From: Sphingobacterium spiritivorum
Lineage (GTDB): Bacteria > Bacteroidota > Bacteroidia > Sphingobacteriales > Sphingobacteriaceae
Length of the DNA stretch: 64,000 nucleotides
Reading direction: 5' to 3'
Assembly (NCBI RefSeq): GCF_016724845.1
Contig: NZ_CP068082.1
Coordinates: 2,852,001-2,916,000, forward strand
The notes below the pieces were generated by a model. The model was not told the DNA's origin. It made no database searches and saw only the letters and a list, made by a program, of their open reading frames with translations. Each line of letters starts with the position of its first letter. The first letter of the stretch is position 1. The position numbers and the translations under genes were made by a program. Positions 8,518-18,440 of this stretch are shown here, one piece after another.

Positions 8518-8763
8518 ATGTTTACGGTTTATGTTCTGTATTCCGGTGTTTATGATAAGATTTATATCGGTATGACTTCAGATTTGCCATCTCGTCTGCT
8601 TTCTCATAATGAATTAGGGACTAAGGGTTGGACAATCCGTTACCGGCCGTGGGAGTTGCTTTATACAGAAGAATATGCCACTAAATCAGAAGCACTGAAG
8701 CGGGAACAGGCATTGAAAAGTTATCAGGGGAGATTGTTTATCCGGAGCTTACTGAAAGGGTAG
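8518..8763 (+). CDS. Single-domain GIY-YIG nuclease, array copy 5
   Basis: The protein is identical to copy 2, with the Ala variant in EQALKSY. The unit is 363 bp long and is followed by the first junction that carries an extra T (GTTTTAAG instead of GTTTAAG). Confidence 0.85.
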   Translation: MFTVYVLYSGVYDKIYIGMTSDLPSRLLSHNELGTKGWTIRYRPWELLYTEEYATKSEALKREQALKSYQGRLFIRSLLKG

Positions 8764-8881
8764 TCTTGTCGTGCTCATATCCGCCAGCTGGCGGACATCA
8801 GTTCGAGTCTGGTCCCCGCTACTCATTGAAGCTTCAGTTTACGGACTGAGGCTTTTTTTGTTTTAAGTAGTATTGATTTCT

Positions 8882-9127
8882 ATGTTTACGGTTTATGTTC
8901 TGTATTCCGGTGTTTATGATAAGATTTATATCGGTATGACTTCAGATTTGCCATCTCGTCTGCTTTCTCATAATGAATTAGGGACTAAGGGTTGGACAAT
9001 CCGTTATCGGCCGTGGGAGTTGCTTTATACAGAAGAATATGCCACTAAATCAGAAGCACTGAAGCGGGAACAGGAATTGAAAAGTTATCAGGGGAGATTG
9101 TTTATCCGGAGCTTACTGAAAGGGTAG
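8882..9127 (+). CDS. Single-domain GIY-YIG nuclease, array copy 6 (last intact)
   Basis: The protein is identical to copy 1. One silent change (TAC to TAT in the Tyr codon of the IRYRPWE stretch) and the extra T in the leader mark this copy as slightly diverged, as is common for the edge copy of an array. Confidence 0.85.
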   Translation: MFTVYVLYSGVYDKIYIGMTSDLPSRLLSHNELGTKGWTIRYRPWELLYTEEYATKSEALKREQELKSYQGRLFIRSLLKG

Positions 9128-9159
9128 TCTTGTCGTGCTCATATCCGCCAGCTGGCGGA

Positions 9160-9278
9160 CATCAGTTCGAGTCTGGTCCCCGCTACTCATTGAAGCTTCA
9201 GTTTACGGACTGAGGCTTTTTTTGTTTTAAGTAGTATTGATTTCTATGTTTACGATAAGAGCAGTTAAAAGGGTTTAG
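9160..9278 (+). pseudogene. Truncated seventh array unit with a remnant 10-codon frame
   Basis: The tRNA 3' fragment, terminator and leader are intact up to ATGTTTACG (9246-9254), then the sequence leaves the unit. The frame continues MFTIRAVKRV and stops at 9278. Its last residues (IRAVKRV) loosely recall the IRSLLKG end of the full protein, so an internal deletion is possible, but the match is too short to be sure. Confidence 0.6.
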
Positions 9279-9616
9279 TTTTTCTTGTTTTTGAAGATAT
9301 TTCCATATAATATTTTGTGAAATATAGAATTTTCAATTTATCTGTTTATTTTTTTGATTAAAACATAGTTGTTACAGAATAATATTTTTGTATATCTTTT
9401 ATAAAACGTTGGCATCTAGTGTTTTTTGGTTTTTTTAGCAAATAATATTGAGCAGTTTTTGCTAAAAAAATACTTAGTGTAAAAGTTACGCAAACGTTTT
9501 CGTTTAGTTAACACTTTCTTAACAGTTTCAATTGACCTATTATTGTGGAACTAAACGTACATACCACATATTCTAAACTTATAAGTTTCATGGATATGAG
9601 AATAAACTAAAAAAAT
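9255..9616 (+). other. AT-rich leader between the array and the first susC
   Basis: No gene is seen here. The stretch is very AT-rich. It holds a possible -7 box TATTTTTG at 9383-9390, without a well-spaced -33 element, and the inverted repeat listed separately. It probably contains the promoter and regulatory region of the susC gene at 9617. Confidence 0.5.
9430..9470. repeat. 13-bp perfect inverted repeat upstream of susC
   Basis: TTTTTTTAGCAAA (9430-9442) and TTTGCTAAAAAAA (9458-9470) are exact reverse complements separated by 15 nt. They lie about 150 bp before the susC start. The element could be a bidirectional terminator or an operator for a dimeric regulator. Confidence 0.65.
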
Positions 9617-12600
9617 ATGATCAAGAAGTTTTCAATTAAAGCTCCTTTCAAACCGATTTTTCTTTCTTTACTTCTAACCGGAACTGGTTCTTCGGCTCTT
9701 ATTGTAAAGGCCGGAAGTATGGGTAAGATTGATTATTCCTATGCAAGACATTTGCAACAGGGAATTAGGGGAAAAGTGACAGATGGTACTAATCCGCTAA
9801 GTGGAGTTACCGTAATTGTCAAAGGAAGTGCTAAAGCTACATCTACTGATGCCTCCGGAAATTTTAGTATTGATGCTAAAGTTGGCGATGTTCTGACATT
9901 TTCAAGTGTTGGGTATGAGCCTCAGGAGGTTAAGGTTGTCGGAGCGACTGTTTCCGTTCAGTTGATATCAGATAATGAAGCATTGGAGGAGGTTGTAGTC
10001 GTAGGTTTTGCAAGACAGAAGAAAGTGAATCTGACTGGTGCTGTGCAGGCCATATCTTCCAAAGATCTGGAAGATCGTCCGGTAACGAATGTTTCCTCAG
10101 CTATTCAGGGGAAATTTGCAGGTGTAACAATTAGTCAGAATTCAGGACAACCTGGAAAAGATAACGGAACAATCCGGATCAGAGGTCTGGGAACCATTAA
10201 TAATGCGAATCCTTTGGTAATCGTAGACGGAATTGAGAGTTCTATGAATAATATCAATCCCAATGATATAGAAAATATATCGGTGCTAAAAGATGGTCCG
10301 AGTGCCGCTATTTATGGTTCAAAAGCGGCTAACGGAGTTATTTTGATCACAACAAAAAAAGGAGGAAATGGCAAGCCTCAACTGAATTATACTGGATATG
10401 CGGGTATACAGGACCCGACAAGGTTGCCCAATTATATGGATTCATATGATCATGCCGTTATCTTGAATGAGGCTTTGACTAATGAAGGTAAAGCGATTCG
10501 TTTTTCAGAAGCCGATCTTCAGGGATTTAAAAGCGGATCAGATCCTGATAAATACCCTAATACGGATTGGCTTGATTTATTATATCAGGGTTCAGGATTT
10601 CAGCAGTCTCATAACTTACAGGTTACAGGTGGGACAGATGATGTCAAGTATATGGCGTCAGCAGGTTATCTGGGACAAAAAGGTGTAATCAAAATTGCCG
10701 CATCAGATCGCTATAATCTGCGGACCAATATTGGCGCTAAAGTTTCAGAGCGATTGAATCTGGATTTAGGGTTGGCATATAATTATCAACGGATTGATGA
10801 ACCTGTAAATCCCTACACAGGAGACATGGCACAGATATTCAGACAATCAAACCGTATTCCTTCTTTTATTCCTTATAAATATTCAAATGGCTACTATGGT
10901 TATTATGGGGATGGAAATCCAATTGCGTGGTTAGATATGGGATCTGTCGATAAGATGATCAACAAACACACTCAAGTGAATTTCTCAGGAGAATTCAAGA
11001 TCATGGATGGGTTAAAATTCAAACAAGTCGTGGGGTTTCAGCCGATTGATAATCTTTCTTCAAAATTTGTAAAAGATATTCAATACTATGATAATACAAC
11101 CGGAAACCCAACCAGCAAACAAGGGCCAAATAATTTAACTGTCTATAACTTTCAGTCCGAGCGCTTAACATTTCAGTCCTTACTGACTTATGATAAAAAG
11201 ATTGGACAGCATCAGTTGAATGTTTTGGGAGGATTTATGGATGAGACATTTAAAGCAGATTATTCCAGCTCCTACAGGCAGAATTTTTTAAATAATGATC
11301 TGTCCGAAATAAATTTAGGAGATGTCGATGGCCAAAGGGCAGAAGGCGGGGCTAAAAAGTTAATATTAAGATCCTGGTTTGGTCGTGTGAATTATGTATT
11401 TGCAGATAAATATTTGCTTGAAGCGAATGTGCGGCATGACGGTACTTCCCGGTTTTTAGGTACTCACAGATGGAGTACTTTTCCTTCTTTCTCAGCGGGA
11501 TGGAGAATTTCCCAAGAAGAGTTTTTTGCCAATTCAGGTTTAGCCAATTCAATATCTGAATTTAAATTAAGAGGGGGATGGGGAAAACTGGGTAATCAAC
11601 AGCTTGCCGCCACGACAGACAATAATTATCCTACAGATGACTCCTATTACCCGGGTGTTTTCGTAATAAGTCCGGGATATAATTATCCTTTTGGCGGTGT
11701 TACAAATCCCGGAGGAGCAATTGTTAATTCCGCAAATCCGGTTCTGGCCTGGGAATCTACTCAAAGTACCAATATTGGTTTTGATTTGAATTTCAAAAAT
11801 AATCTGGGTATTGTGGTGGACTATTTTGATCGTATAACGGATGGAGTATTATTACAGTTACCTGTATCTTCCTTGTATGGTCTGCCTGCTCCTACACAAA
11901 ATGCAGGAAAAGTTCAAAATAACGGTATTGAAGTTCAGTTAAACTATCAGGGAAGAGCAGGAGAGTTAAAGTATAGTTTCGCAGTAAACGGTTCATACAT
12001 AAATAACCAGATCAAACAATGGAAAAATACAGCAGCTGAACCCAACGGTACATTTTATGTCTATCAGCAGGGATCACCTATCCGTTCATTCTATGGTTAT
12101 GAGACATTAGGTATTTACCGTACGGATGAAGAATATAAAAACAGCGGTGTCAAAGGAGTAAACAATAATGTGGGTGCAGGAGACCTTATTTATAAAGATC
12201 AGAACGGAGATGGTAAAATTGACGGGAATGACCGCGTATACCTGGGTTCTCCTGATCCTAAATATATCTTTGGTCTGACATCAAATCTAAGCTATAAAAA
12301 TTTTGATCTGAGTCTGTTTTTCCAGGGTGCGGCTAAAGTGCAGGGATATCTGTGGGGTGAAGCAATCGGAAGTATTTCAGGATCAGATAAGCCGACTGAT
12401 ATTTATGCCGACAGATTCAATGCAAATACAAATCCGAACGGATCAATGCCGAGAGCACTGACAAGCTGGACGCAAAACAGTCCATTAAGTACACCTTCAG
12501 ATTTCTGGATTCAAAATGCAAGTTACTTAAGGCTGAAAAACATCACAGTAGGTTATACTATTCCTAAGCGTTTTGTAGATAAAATAGGAATCAAAGGAGC

Positions 12601-12742
12601 CAAAATATATTATAGCGGACAGAATTTGTTGACTTTTACAGGTTTTGCCAAAGGCTTTGATCCGGAAACACCTGCGGATTCAAGAGGTAACTTCTATCCA
12701 CAGGTAAAAACAAATGTTTTTGGGTTGAATGTGAATTTTTAA
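9617..12742 (+). CDS. SusC/RagA-family TonB-dependent outer-membrane transporter
   Basis: This is the outer-membrane barrel of a SusCD importer, energised by TonB. The 1041-aa protein has an N-terminal signal-like segment (about residues 1-33) and a carboxypeptidase-regulatory-like domain from about 48 to 118 (IRGKVTDGTNPLSGVTVIVKG). The SusC-typical EALEEVVVVGFA string follows, then a plug domain (IRIRGLGTINNANPLVIVDG, SVLKDGPSAAIYGSKAANGVILITTK) and a long barrel. It lacks the extra STN domain of the second SusC, so it is probably not wired to a sigma/FecR pair. The partner SusD starts 11 bp downstream. No hydrolase gene is attached, so the substrate cannot be read from context. Confidence 0.95.
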   Translation: MIKKFSIKAPFKPIFLSLLLTGTGSSALIVKAGSMGKIDYSYARHLQQGIRGKVTDGTNPLSGVTVIVKGSAKATSTDASGNFSIDAKVGDVLTFSSVGYEPQEVKVVGATVSVQLISDNEALEEVVVVGFARQKKVNLTGAVQAISSKDLEDRPVTNVSSAIQGKFAGVTISQNSGQPGKDNGTIRIRGLGTINNANPLVIVDGIESSMNNINPNDIENISVLKDGPSAAIYGSKAANGVILITTKKGGNGKPQLNYTGYAGIQDPTRLPNYMDSYDHAVILNEALTNEGKAIRFSEADLQGFKSGSDPDKYPNTDWLDLLYQGSGFQQSHNLQVTGGTDDVKYMASAGYLGQKGVIKIAASDRYNLRTNIGAKVSERLNLDLGLAYNYQRIDEPVNPYTGDMAQIFRQSNRIPSFIPYKYSNGYYGYYGDGNPIAWLDMGSVDKMINKHTQVNFSGEFKIMDGLKFKQVVGFQPIDNLSSKFVKDIQYYDNTTGNPTSKQGPNNLTVYNFQSERLTFQSLLTYDKKIGQHQLNVLGGFMDETFKADYSSSYRQNFLNNDLSEINLGDVDGQRAEGGAKKLILRSWFGRVNYVFADKYLLEANVRHDGTSRFLGTHRWSTFPSFSAGWRISQEEFFANSGLANSISEFKLRGGWGKLGNQQLAATTDNNYPTDDSYYPGVFVISPGYNYPFGGVTNPGGAIVNSANPVLAWESTQSTNIGFDLNFKNNLGIVVDYFDRITDGVLLQLPVSSLYGLPAPTQNAGKVQNNGIEVQLNYQGRAGELKYSFAVNGSYINNQIKQWKNTAAEPNGTFYVYQQGSPIRSFYGYETLGIYRTDEEYKNSGVKGVNNNVGAGDLIYKDQNGDGKIDGNDRVYLGSPDPKYIFGLTSNLSYKNFDLSLFFQGAAKVQGYLWGEAIGSISGSDKPTDIYADRFNANTNPNGSMPRALTSWTQNSPLSTPSDFWIQNASYLRLKNITVGYTIPKRFVDKIGIKGAKIYYSGQNLLTFTGFAKGFDPETPADSRGNFYPQVKTNVFGLNVNF

Positions 12743-12753
12743 TTAGAAAAGTT

Positions 12754-14382
12754 ATGAAATTTAATACATATATAGCAGTTGCATTAGGACTTACATCTGT
12801 TTTGTTTTCCTGCCAAAAGCTGGATCAGGATCCTTTGGATGCAATAAGTGAAAGTAACTTCTGGAATACGGAAAAAGAAACATTGTACGCTGTTACAGGT
12901 TTATATAGCGGTAGAAGGGGAACAGACGGTAAATTAGTCGCCGGTTCATCCTGGGAAGATGGTAGTCAGATCTTCTATATGGATTGTACATCAGATAATT
13001 CTAACAGTGATTTTCCCTGGGAAGGATTTCAGGCTTTGGGTAACGGGAATGCAACTCCTACGGATGCCGGAAATGCTTCAACACGATATAGTTATGAGTT
13101 GATCCGAAGAGCAAACTGGATTTTGGAGAATATAGATAAATCTCCTGTTTCTGAAACGTTGAAAAACCGGTTGAAAGCCGAAGTCAGAGTTATTCGTGCT
13201 TATCGTTATCTGGATATGGCCACATTGTTTGGTGCAGTGCCAATTTTGACAAAAACGGTCTCTATTGAAGAAGCATATGCGCCAGCTAATACGCAAAAAG
13301 AAGTTCTGCAGTTTGTGGAGACAGAATTAAAAGATGCAGCAGCTATATTACCTGCAAAATACGACGCCAGTAATGTAGGACGTATGACTAAAGGAGCGGC
13401 TCTTGGGTTGCTGGCTCGTTGTTATGCTTTTCAGAATAAACACGAAGAAGTTATCAGTACTACGGAGCAGATAATTACTTCCGGCACATATCAGTTGTTT
13501 GGTGATTATGCAAATCTGTTTGAAGAAGCAAATGAGAATAACAGTGAAGTGATGATGGATATTCAGTACGTGGCGAATATTCAGGGGTACACAGATTTAG
13601 GAATTATGATGCCAAATCTGTCAGGCGGCTGGAGTTCGATTGTTCCTACACAGAATCTGATAGATGCTTATGAAACAAAAGATGGAGAACCTATCAGTGA
13701 ATCTGTAACTTACAGTGCTTCTCAGCCATACACGAATCGTGATCCGAGACTTTCGGCTACTGTAGTCTATCCGGGAGCATTATATAGTGGCAGATATTTT
13801 GATCCCTTGAATCCAAGTTCAAAAGATCATCCTGCAGCAGCCGATAATGCATCCAGTACAGGATATAACTATAAGAAATATTTGCAAAATCCGTCTTCAT
13901 ACAGCAATGTATGGAATGTAGGCGTTAACATTATTGTGATGCGTTATGCTGAAATGCTGCTGCTGAATGCCGAAGCTAAGATCGAGTCAAATAAAATTGA
14001 TAACAGTGTGTACGAACATTTAAATGCGGTACGTGTACGCGCAGGAATGCCTAAAGTAAATGAAGCTGTTTATAGTAATCAGACAAAACTCAGAGAATTG
14101 GTTCGTCGGGAATTTCGTGTAGAATTTGCTGGAGAAGGAAGACGTAGATTCGATATTATCCGTTGGGGTATTGCAGATGTTGTCATGAACGGAGCTGTTT
14201 ATGGCAGCTTATCAAAGGGCAGTGTAAATTCTCAAACCGGAGAAGTGACATTTACTAACCTTACAGATCGTTTTTTCGTGGAGAACAGGATCTTCACTAA
14301 AGGGAAAAATGAATTATGGCCTATTCCACAGGTGGTAATTGACAACAGTAAAGGGACGTTAAGTCAAAATCCAAATTATTAA
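12754..14382 (+). CDS. RagB/SusD-family nutrient-binding lipoprotein
   Basis: This is the surface lipoprotein lid that pairs with SusC. The 542-aa protein has a lipoprotein signal with the lipobox Cys in VLFSCQKLD (about residue 20). SusD hallmarks are seen: a helical TPR-like N-terminal half (LKAEVRVIRAYRYLDMATLFG) and the C-terminal region with RYAEMLLLNAEAK and RREFRVEFAGEGRRRFDIIRWG. The end (LWPIPQ...LSQNPNY) is typical of the family. It lies 11 bp after susC and is followed by a strong terminator, so the two genes form a closed operon. Confidence 0.95.
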   Translation: MKFNTYIAVALGLTSVLFSCQKLDQDPLDAISESNFWNTEKETLYAVTGLYSGRRGTDGKLVAGSSWEDGSQIFYMDCTSDNSNSDFPWEGFQALGNGNATPTDAGNASTRYSYELIRRANWILENIDKSPVSETLKNRLKAEVRVIRAYRYLDMATLFGAVPILTKTVSIEEAYAPANTQKEVLQFVETELKDAAAILPAKYDASNVGRMTKGAALGLLARCYAFQNKHEEVISTTEQIITSGTYQLFGDYANLFEEANENNSEVMMDIQYVANIQGYTDLGIMMPNLSGGWSSIVPTQNLIDAYETKDGEPISESVTYSASQPYTNRDPRLSATVVYPGALYSGRYFDPLNPSSKDHPAAADNASSTGYNYKKYLQNPSSYSNVWNVGVNIIVMRYAEMLLLNAEAKIESNKIDNSVYEHLNAVRVRAGMPKVNEAVYSNQTKLRELVRREFRVEFAGEGRRRFDIIRWGIADVVMNGAVYGSLSKGSVNSQTGEVTFTNLTDRFFVENRIFTKGKNELWPIPQVVIDNSKGTLSQNPNY

Positions 14383-14401
14383 AAATTTCAATCCGATTAT
14401 A

Positions 14402-14437
14402 ATAAGGTCACTCCATGGAGTGACCTTATCTGTTTTT
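14402..14437 (+). terminator. Terminator after the first susCD operon
   Basis: A 28-bp perfect palindrome (14402-14429, centred on CCATGG) is followed by CTGTTTTT. It ends the susCD transcript and is symmetric enough to act on both strands. Confidence 0.85.
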
Positions 14438-14585
14438 AACTTTAGCATCGGATATTAAATGAGATGAACTCAATTGAAGGCCGAAAAAAATGTTCTTCGT
14501 AGATTCGTCGCTATAAATACGAAAACTATAATTGATTCTCAGTCAAATTTAGTATATTAATAAAGGATAATCATTCCTTATTCCG

Positions 14586-14593
14586 TATCTTTG
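14586..14593 (+). promoter_or_regulatory. Possible -7 box of der
   Basis: TATCTTTG matches TAnnTTTG and lies 65 bp before the chosen der start. No convincing -33 TTG is seen at the right spacing. Confidence 0.35.
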
Positions 14594-14657
14594 TTCCCTT
14601 AATAATTTAGAATAAATGTGCGGTTCATCATAAATGAACCGATTCAAAATAACAAAT

Positions 14658-15959
14658 ATGGCAAATATTGTTGCAATCGTAGGTCGTCCAAATGTTGGAA
14701 AATCAACTCTTTTTAATCGTCTTACGGAAAGTAGAAAGGCTATTGTGGATGACTTTAGCGGGGTAACTCGCGATCGTCACTACGAATCTGCCGAGTGGAT
14801 AGGGAAAAAATTTACTGTTATCGATACCGGAGGTTTTGTACACGGATCAGACGATGTGTTTGAAGAGGCTATTCGTGATCAGGTGTACATCGCTATTGAA
14901 GAGGCTTCCGTTATTATTTTTATGGTAGATGTGACTACCGGTATCACAGATCTGGATGATGAGATAGCCGACATTCTTAGAAGAAGTACGAAGCCCGTAT
15001 ATGTTGCGGCCAATAAAGTAGACCACGCTAAACTGCACCATGATTCTGCTGAATTCTATGCTTTTGGTCTGGGTGAAATTTATAATATTTCTTCAGCTAC
15101 AGGTTCCGGAACAGGAGAATTGTTAGATGCTGTTGTTTCTACTTTTGAAGTTGAAGAAGAAGAAGAATCCACGCTTCCCAAATATACTATTGTGGGTCGT
15201 CCGAATGTAGGTAAATCCTCATTGACGAATGCATTATTAGGGAAAGAACGTAATATCGTAACACCTGTTGCAGGTACGACACGTGATTCTATCCGTATCC
15301 ACTATAATCAGTTTGGTCATGAATTCCTATTGATTGATACGGCAGGTATGCGCAGGAAATCAAAAGTAAATGAAGATATTGAGTTTTATTCCGTTATGCG
15401 TACGATCAAGGCATTGGAAGATTCCGATGTTGTTATTCTGATGCTGGATGCTCAGGATGGTATTGAAGCGCAGGATATTAATATCTTTCATTTAGCGGAG
15501 AAAAATAAAAAGGGTGTCATGATCGTGGTCAATAAGTGGGATTTGATCGAGAAGGATAATAAGACCATGAAAGAATTCGAAGCCCGTATCCGTGAAAAAA
15601 TCGCCCCTTTTACAGATGTTCCTATTGTATTTACATCTGTAACGGAGAAACAACGTATCCATAAAACACTGGAGGTGGCTGCGAAAGTATATCAGAATAA
15701 AACCAAGAAAATCCCTACTTCTAAGTTGAATGAAGTGATGTTGCAGGTGATCGAAAACTATCCTCCTCCTGCAATTAAGGGGAAATATATCAAAGTCAAA
15801 TATGTGACCCAGATTCCGGGAAGATCCCCGATGTTTGCGTTCTTCTGTAATCTTCCTCAGTACATCAAGGATCCTTACAAAAGATATGTAGAGAATAAGT
15901 TGCGTGAGAATTTTGATTTTGAGGGAGTTCCGATTCAGTTATATTTCAGACAAAAATAG
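14658..15959 (+). CDS. der: Ribosome-assembly GTPase Der (EngA)
   Basis: Der is a double-GTPase factor for 50S subunit assembly. Two G-domains in tandem are visible: the first with [11 protein letters not shown] and DTGGF, the second with [27 protein letters not shown] and NKWD. A KH-like C-terminal domain ends in [13 protein letters not shown]. The ATG at 14658 gives the family-typical [12 protein letters not shown] start; an in-frame ATG at 14634 would add eight residues and is less likely. The protein is 433 aa, a normal length. cysS follows 20 bp downstream and probably shares the transcript. Confidence 0.96.
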   Translation: MANIVAIVGRPNVGKSTLFNRLTESRKAIVDDFSGVTRDRHYESAEWIGKKFTVIDTGGFVHGSDDVFEEAIRDQVYIAIEEASVIIFMVDVTTGITDLDDEIADILRRSTKPVYVAANKVDHAKLHHDSAEFYAFGLGEIYNISSATGSGTGELLDAVVSTFEVEEEEESTLPKYTIVGRPNVGKSSLTNALLGKERNIVTPVAGTTRDSIRIHYNQFGHEFLLIDTAGMRRKSKVNEDIEFYSVMRTIKALEDSDVVILMLDAQDGIEAQDINIFHLAEKNKKGVMIVVNKWDLIEKDNKTMKEFEARIREKIAPFTDVPIVFTSVTEKQRIHKTLEVAAKVYQNKTKKIPTSKLNEVMLQVIENYPPPAIKGKYIKVKYVTQIPGRSPMFAFFCNLPQYIKDPYKRYVENKLRENFDFEGVPIQLYFRQK

Positions 15960-15979
15960 ATTCCCATTCTTATAATTTT

Positions 15980-17446
15980 ATGGAAAATAATCTGGTTCTT
16001 TATAATACAATAAGCAGAAAGAAAGAGAAATTTAATCCTATTCACCCTTCCATGGTAGGGATGTATGTGTGTGGACCCACAGTGTACAGTGATGTACATT
16101 TAGGAAACTGCCGCACATTTGTATCATTCGATCTGATATTCCGTTACCTGTTGCACCTGGGCTATAAAGTACGTTATGTACGTAATATTACCGATGCGGG
16201 ACATCTGGAAGGAGACAGAGATGAAGGGGATGATAAATTTGCAAAAAAAGCCAAGCTAGAGCAACTGGAACCTATGGAAATCGTACAAAAGTACACTATA
16301 GGCTTTCATGATGTCCTTCGCTTGTTTAATACGCTCCCTCCAAGTATTGAGCCTACAGCTACAGGACATATTTCAGAGCAGATTGAGATGATCAAGCAGA
16401 TCATTGATAACGGATATGCTTATGAAGTGAACGGTACTGTTTATTTTGACGTAGAGAAATATGTTCAAAAATATGATTATACCGTTCTGACCAACCGTAA
16501 GCTGGAAGATTTGTTAAATAATACACGCGAATTGGGCGGACAGGATGAGAAAAAGGGGCGTTTGGATTTCGCTCTTTGGATAAAGGCAAAACCTGAACAT
16601 ATTATGCGCTGGCCGGCACCATGGAGTACAGGCTTTCCGGGATGGCATATCGAATGTTCGGCGATGAGCAATAAATATCTGGGAGCACAGTTTGATATAC
16701 ATGGTGGTGGAATGGATCTGGCAGCTACTCATCATACCAATGAGATCGCTCAATCAGAAGCCTGCAATCACACCAGTCCGGCGCGTTACTGGATGCATAC
16801 CAATATGCTGACCGTAAACGGGGCCCGTATGTCCAAATCCTCCGGTAACGGATTTCTGCCTCAGGAGCTGTTTACGGGAAATCATCCGCTTCTCGAAAGA
16901 GGTTATTCTCCGATGGCGGTTCGTTTCTTCATGCTGCAGGCACATTACAGAAGTACATTAGACTTCTCAAATGAAGCCCTGGATGCTGCAGATAAAGGAT
17001 TTAAGCGATTGATGAATGCTATCGCACTATTGAATAAGATCACGCCTTCTAAAGCTACATCCGGATTTAATCTGGAAGATATACGTAAAAACTGTTATGC
17101 AGCGATGGATGATGATTTCAACAGTCCTATACTGATTGCAGAACTTTTTGAAGTTGTGCGTGTCATTAATTCGATTTATGATGGTAAAGCTACCATTAAT
17201 CAAAAAGGATTGGATGAACTCAAAGCCTTTATGAAAGACTTTGTTGAAGATATTCTGGGATTGAATGATGATAGCAATGCAGGGACGGATAATATGGATG
17301 AACTGATGAATGTGATTATTAATATCCGTAATTCAGCCAAACAGAATAAGGATTTTGCAACATCAGATCGTATCCGTGAAGAGTTGTCCTCTATAGGTAT
17401 ACAATTGAAAGACAGCAAAGACGGAACACTTTGGAATAAGATTTGA
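15980..17446 (+). CDS. cysS: Cysteinyl-tRNA synthetase
   Basis: This class I enzyme charges tRNA-Cys. The 488-aa protein has the zinc Cys and HIGH-like region in CGPTVYSDVHLGNCRTF, further zinc-ligand candidates in WHIECSAMS and HHTNEIAQSEA, and the KMSKS loop as RMSKSSGN. The C-terminal helical DALR-type domain is present (FNSPILIAELFEVVRVIN). It sits 20 bp after der, and a secreted NTF2-like protein follows after 27 bp, so a three-gene transcript is possible. Confidence 0.96.
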   Translation: MENNLVLYNTISRKKEKFNPIHPSMVGMYVCGPTVYSDVHLGNCRTFVSFDLIFRYLLHLGYKVRYVRNITDAGHLEGDRDEGDDKFAKKAKLEQLEPMEIVQKYTIGFHDVLRLFNTLPPSIEPTATGHISEQIEMIKQIIDNGYAYEVNGTVYFDVEKYVQKYDYTVLTNRKLEDLLNNTRELGGQDEKKGRLDFALWIKAKPEHIMRWPAPWSTGFPGWHIECSAMSNKYLGAQFDIHGGGMDLAATHHTNEIAQSEACNHTSPARYWMHTNMLTVNGARMSKSSGNGFLPQELFTGNHPLLERGYSPMAVRFFMLQAHYRSTLDFSNEALDAADKGFKRLMNAIALLNKITPSKATSGFNLEDIRKNCYAAMDDDFNSPILIAELFEVVRVINSIYDGKATINQKGLDELKAFMKDFVEDILGLNDDSNAGTDNMDELMNVIINIRNSAKQNKDFATSDRIREELSSIGIQLKDSKDGTLWNKI

Positions 17447-17473
17447 TATTAGACCGTTGTAAAAATATAATTA

Positions 17474-18340
17474 ATGAAATTTTGGACAACAGTAGCTGTA
17501 GTAGCCACAGCTTTAACTTTTCAAACCTATAGCAGTCAGGCTCAATTGCCGGATAAAGTTGGAAGTCTGATTACGGTAGATCGTGATGCCGCTAAATTAT
17601 CACAATCCAGCAGCCCTCATCAGGCTTTCTTATCGATTGTAGATAAAGAATCTGTCTTTTTTACACCATCGGCAGTGAATGCCTTCAATTACCTCAATAA
17701 CAGGCCCAATATTGCAGATGTTATGAGTTGGGATCCTAATTTTGTATTAGTATCCCGTAGTCAGGATTGGGGCGTGACCAGCGGAGCTATGGAGTTTCAG
17801 AAAGTTGGTGCAATAAAGCGTTACGGGCAATATCTGACCGTCTGGAAGAGAAATAAGAAAGGGATATGGAAGGTTAATTTAAGAGCTGAAGTGGAGAACT
17901 ACGGTAAACAGAAAGCCTCAGATCTGATTTATTATGAGCCGGATGACAACTGGTACCTCAAACACCGTTCGAAAGTAAGACTGGGGCAGCGTGAAGATGT
18001 AGTAATGCAGAGTGATAAGCTGTTTTCAACAGTTTTAAAAGCAAATAACCCGACAGCATACGGAGAGTTCCTGACAGACGATGTTAAGTTTTTGTATCCA
18101 TGGCAGGATCCTATGGAAGGAAAGAAAGATGTAATGGCGTTCCTGAAAAAACAACGTGTAGAGATTCATACTAACCCGACAAACGTAGGTCGTGCATACA
18201 GTGGTGAATATGCTTATACGTATGGTACGGCAGATGTAATCACTAAAGATAAAACCGTTAAATATAACTATATCCGTATCTGGCAGCTGAAAGATGACTA
18301 TCAGTGGAAAGTGATGATTGAGATGATGTTTGAGCGTTAA
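17474..18340 (+). CDS. Secreted protein with two NTF2/SnoaL-like domains, function unknown
   Basis: The 288-aa protein has a signal peptide (about residues 1-23, ending near SSQAQ). Two NTF2-like halves follow. The first, from about 40 to 140, has a typical end strand (YLTVWKRNKKGIWKVNLRAEVE). The second, from about 180 to 288, repeats that end pattern (YIRIWQLKDDYQWKVMIEMMF). The repeat of the W-K-V ending is what suggests DUF4440-type cone folds. No catalytic residues can be assigned. It follows cysS by 27 bp and ends at a bidirectional terminator shared with the SurA-like gene. Confidence 0.75.
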   Translation: MKFWTTVAVVATALTFQTYSSQAQLPDKVGSLITVDRDAAKLSQSSSPHQAFLSIVDKESVFFTPSAVNAFNYLNNRPNIADVMSWDPNFVLVSRSQDWGVTSGAMEFQKVGAIKRYGQYLTVWKRNKKGIWKVNLRAEVENYGKQKASDLIYYEPDDNWYLKHRSKVRLGQREDVVMQSDKLFSTVLKANNPTAYGEFLTDDVKFLYPWQDPMEGKKDVMAFLKKQRVEIHTNPTNVGRAYSGEYAYTYGTADVITKDKTVKYNYIRIWQLKDDYQWKVMIEMMFER

Positions 18341-18384
18341 CAAACAGCGTTTATACTAGTCGGATACCAAACGGTATAAAACAT

Positions 18385-18421
18385 AAATCGGGCTTCAACA
18401 TCATCTGTTGAAGCCCGATTT
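18385..18421. terminator. Bidirectional terminator between convergent genes
   Basis: A perfect 16-bp stem (AAATCGGGCTTCAACA and its complement) encloses a TCATC loop. It sits between the NTF2-like gene and the convergent SurA-like gene. Confidence 0.85.
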
Positions 18422-18440
18422 CCTTTATATGGATAAGTAC

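Noticed and set aside
7007..9127. Truncated uvrC copies (because of the GIY-YIG domain and the nearby uvrC)
   Set aside because: The 81-aa proteins are complete single-domain GIY-YIG enzymes with a different sequence from the UvrC N-terminus and no UVR, RNase H or HhH parts.
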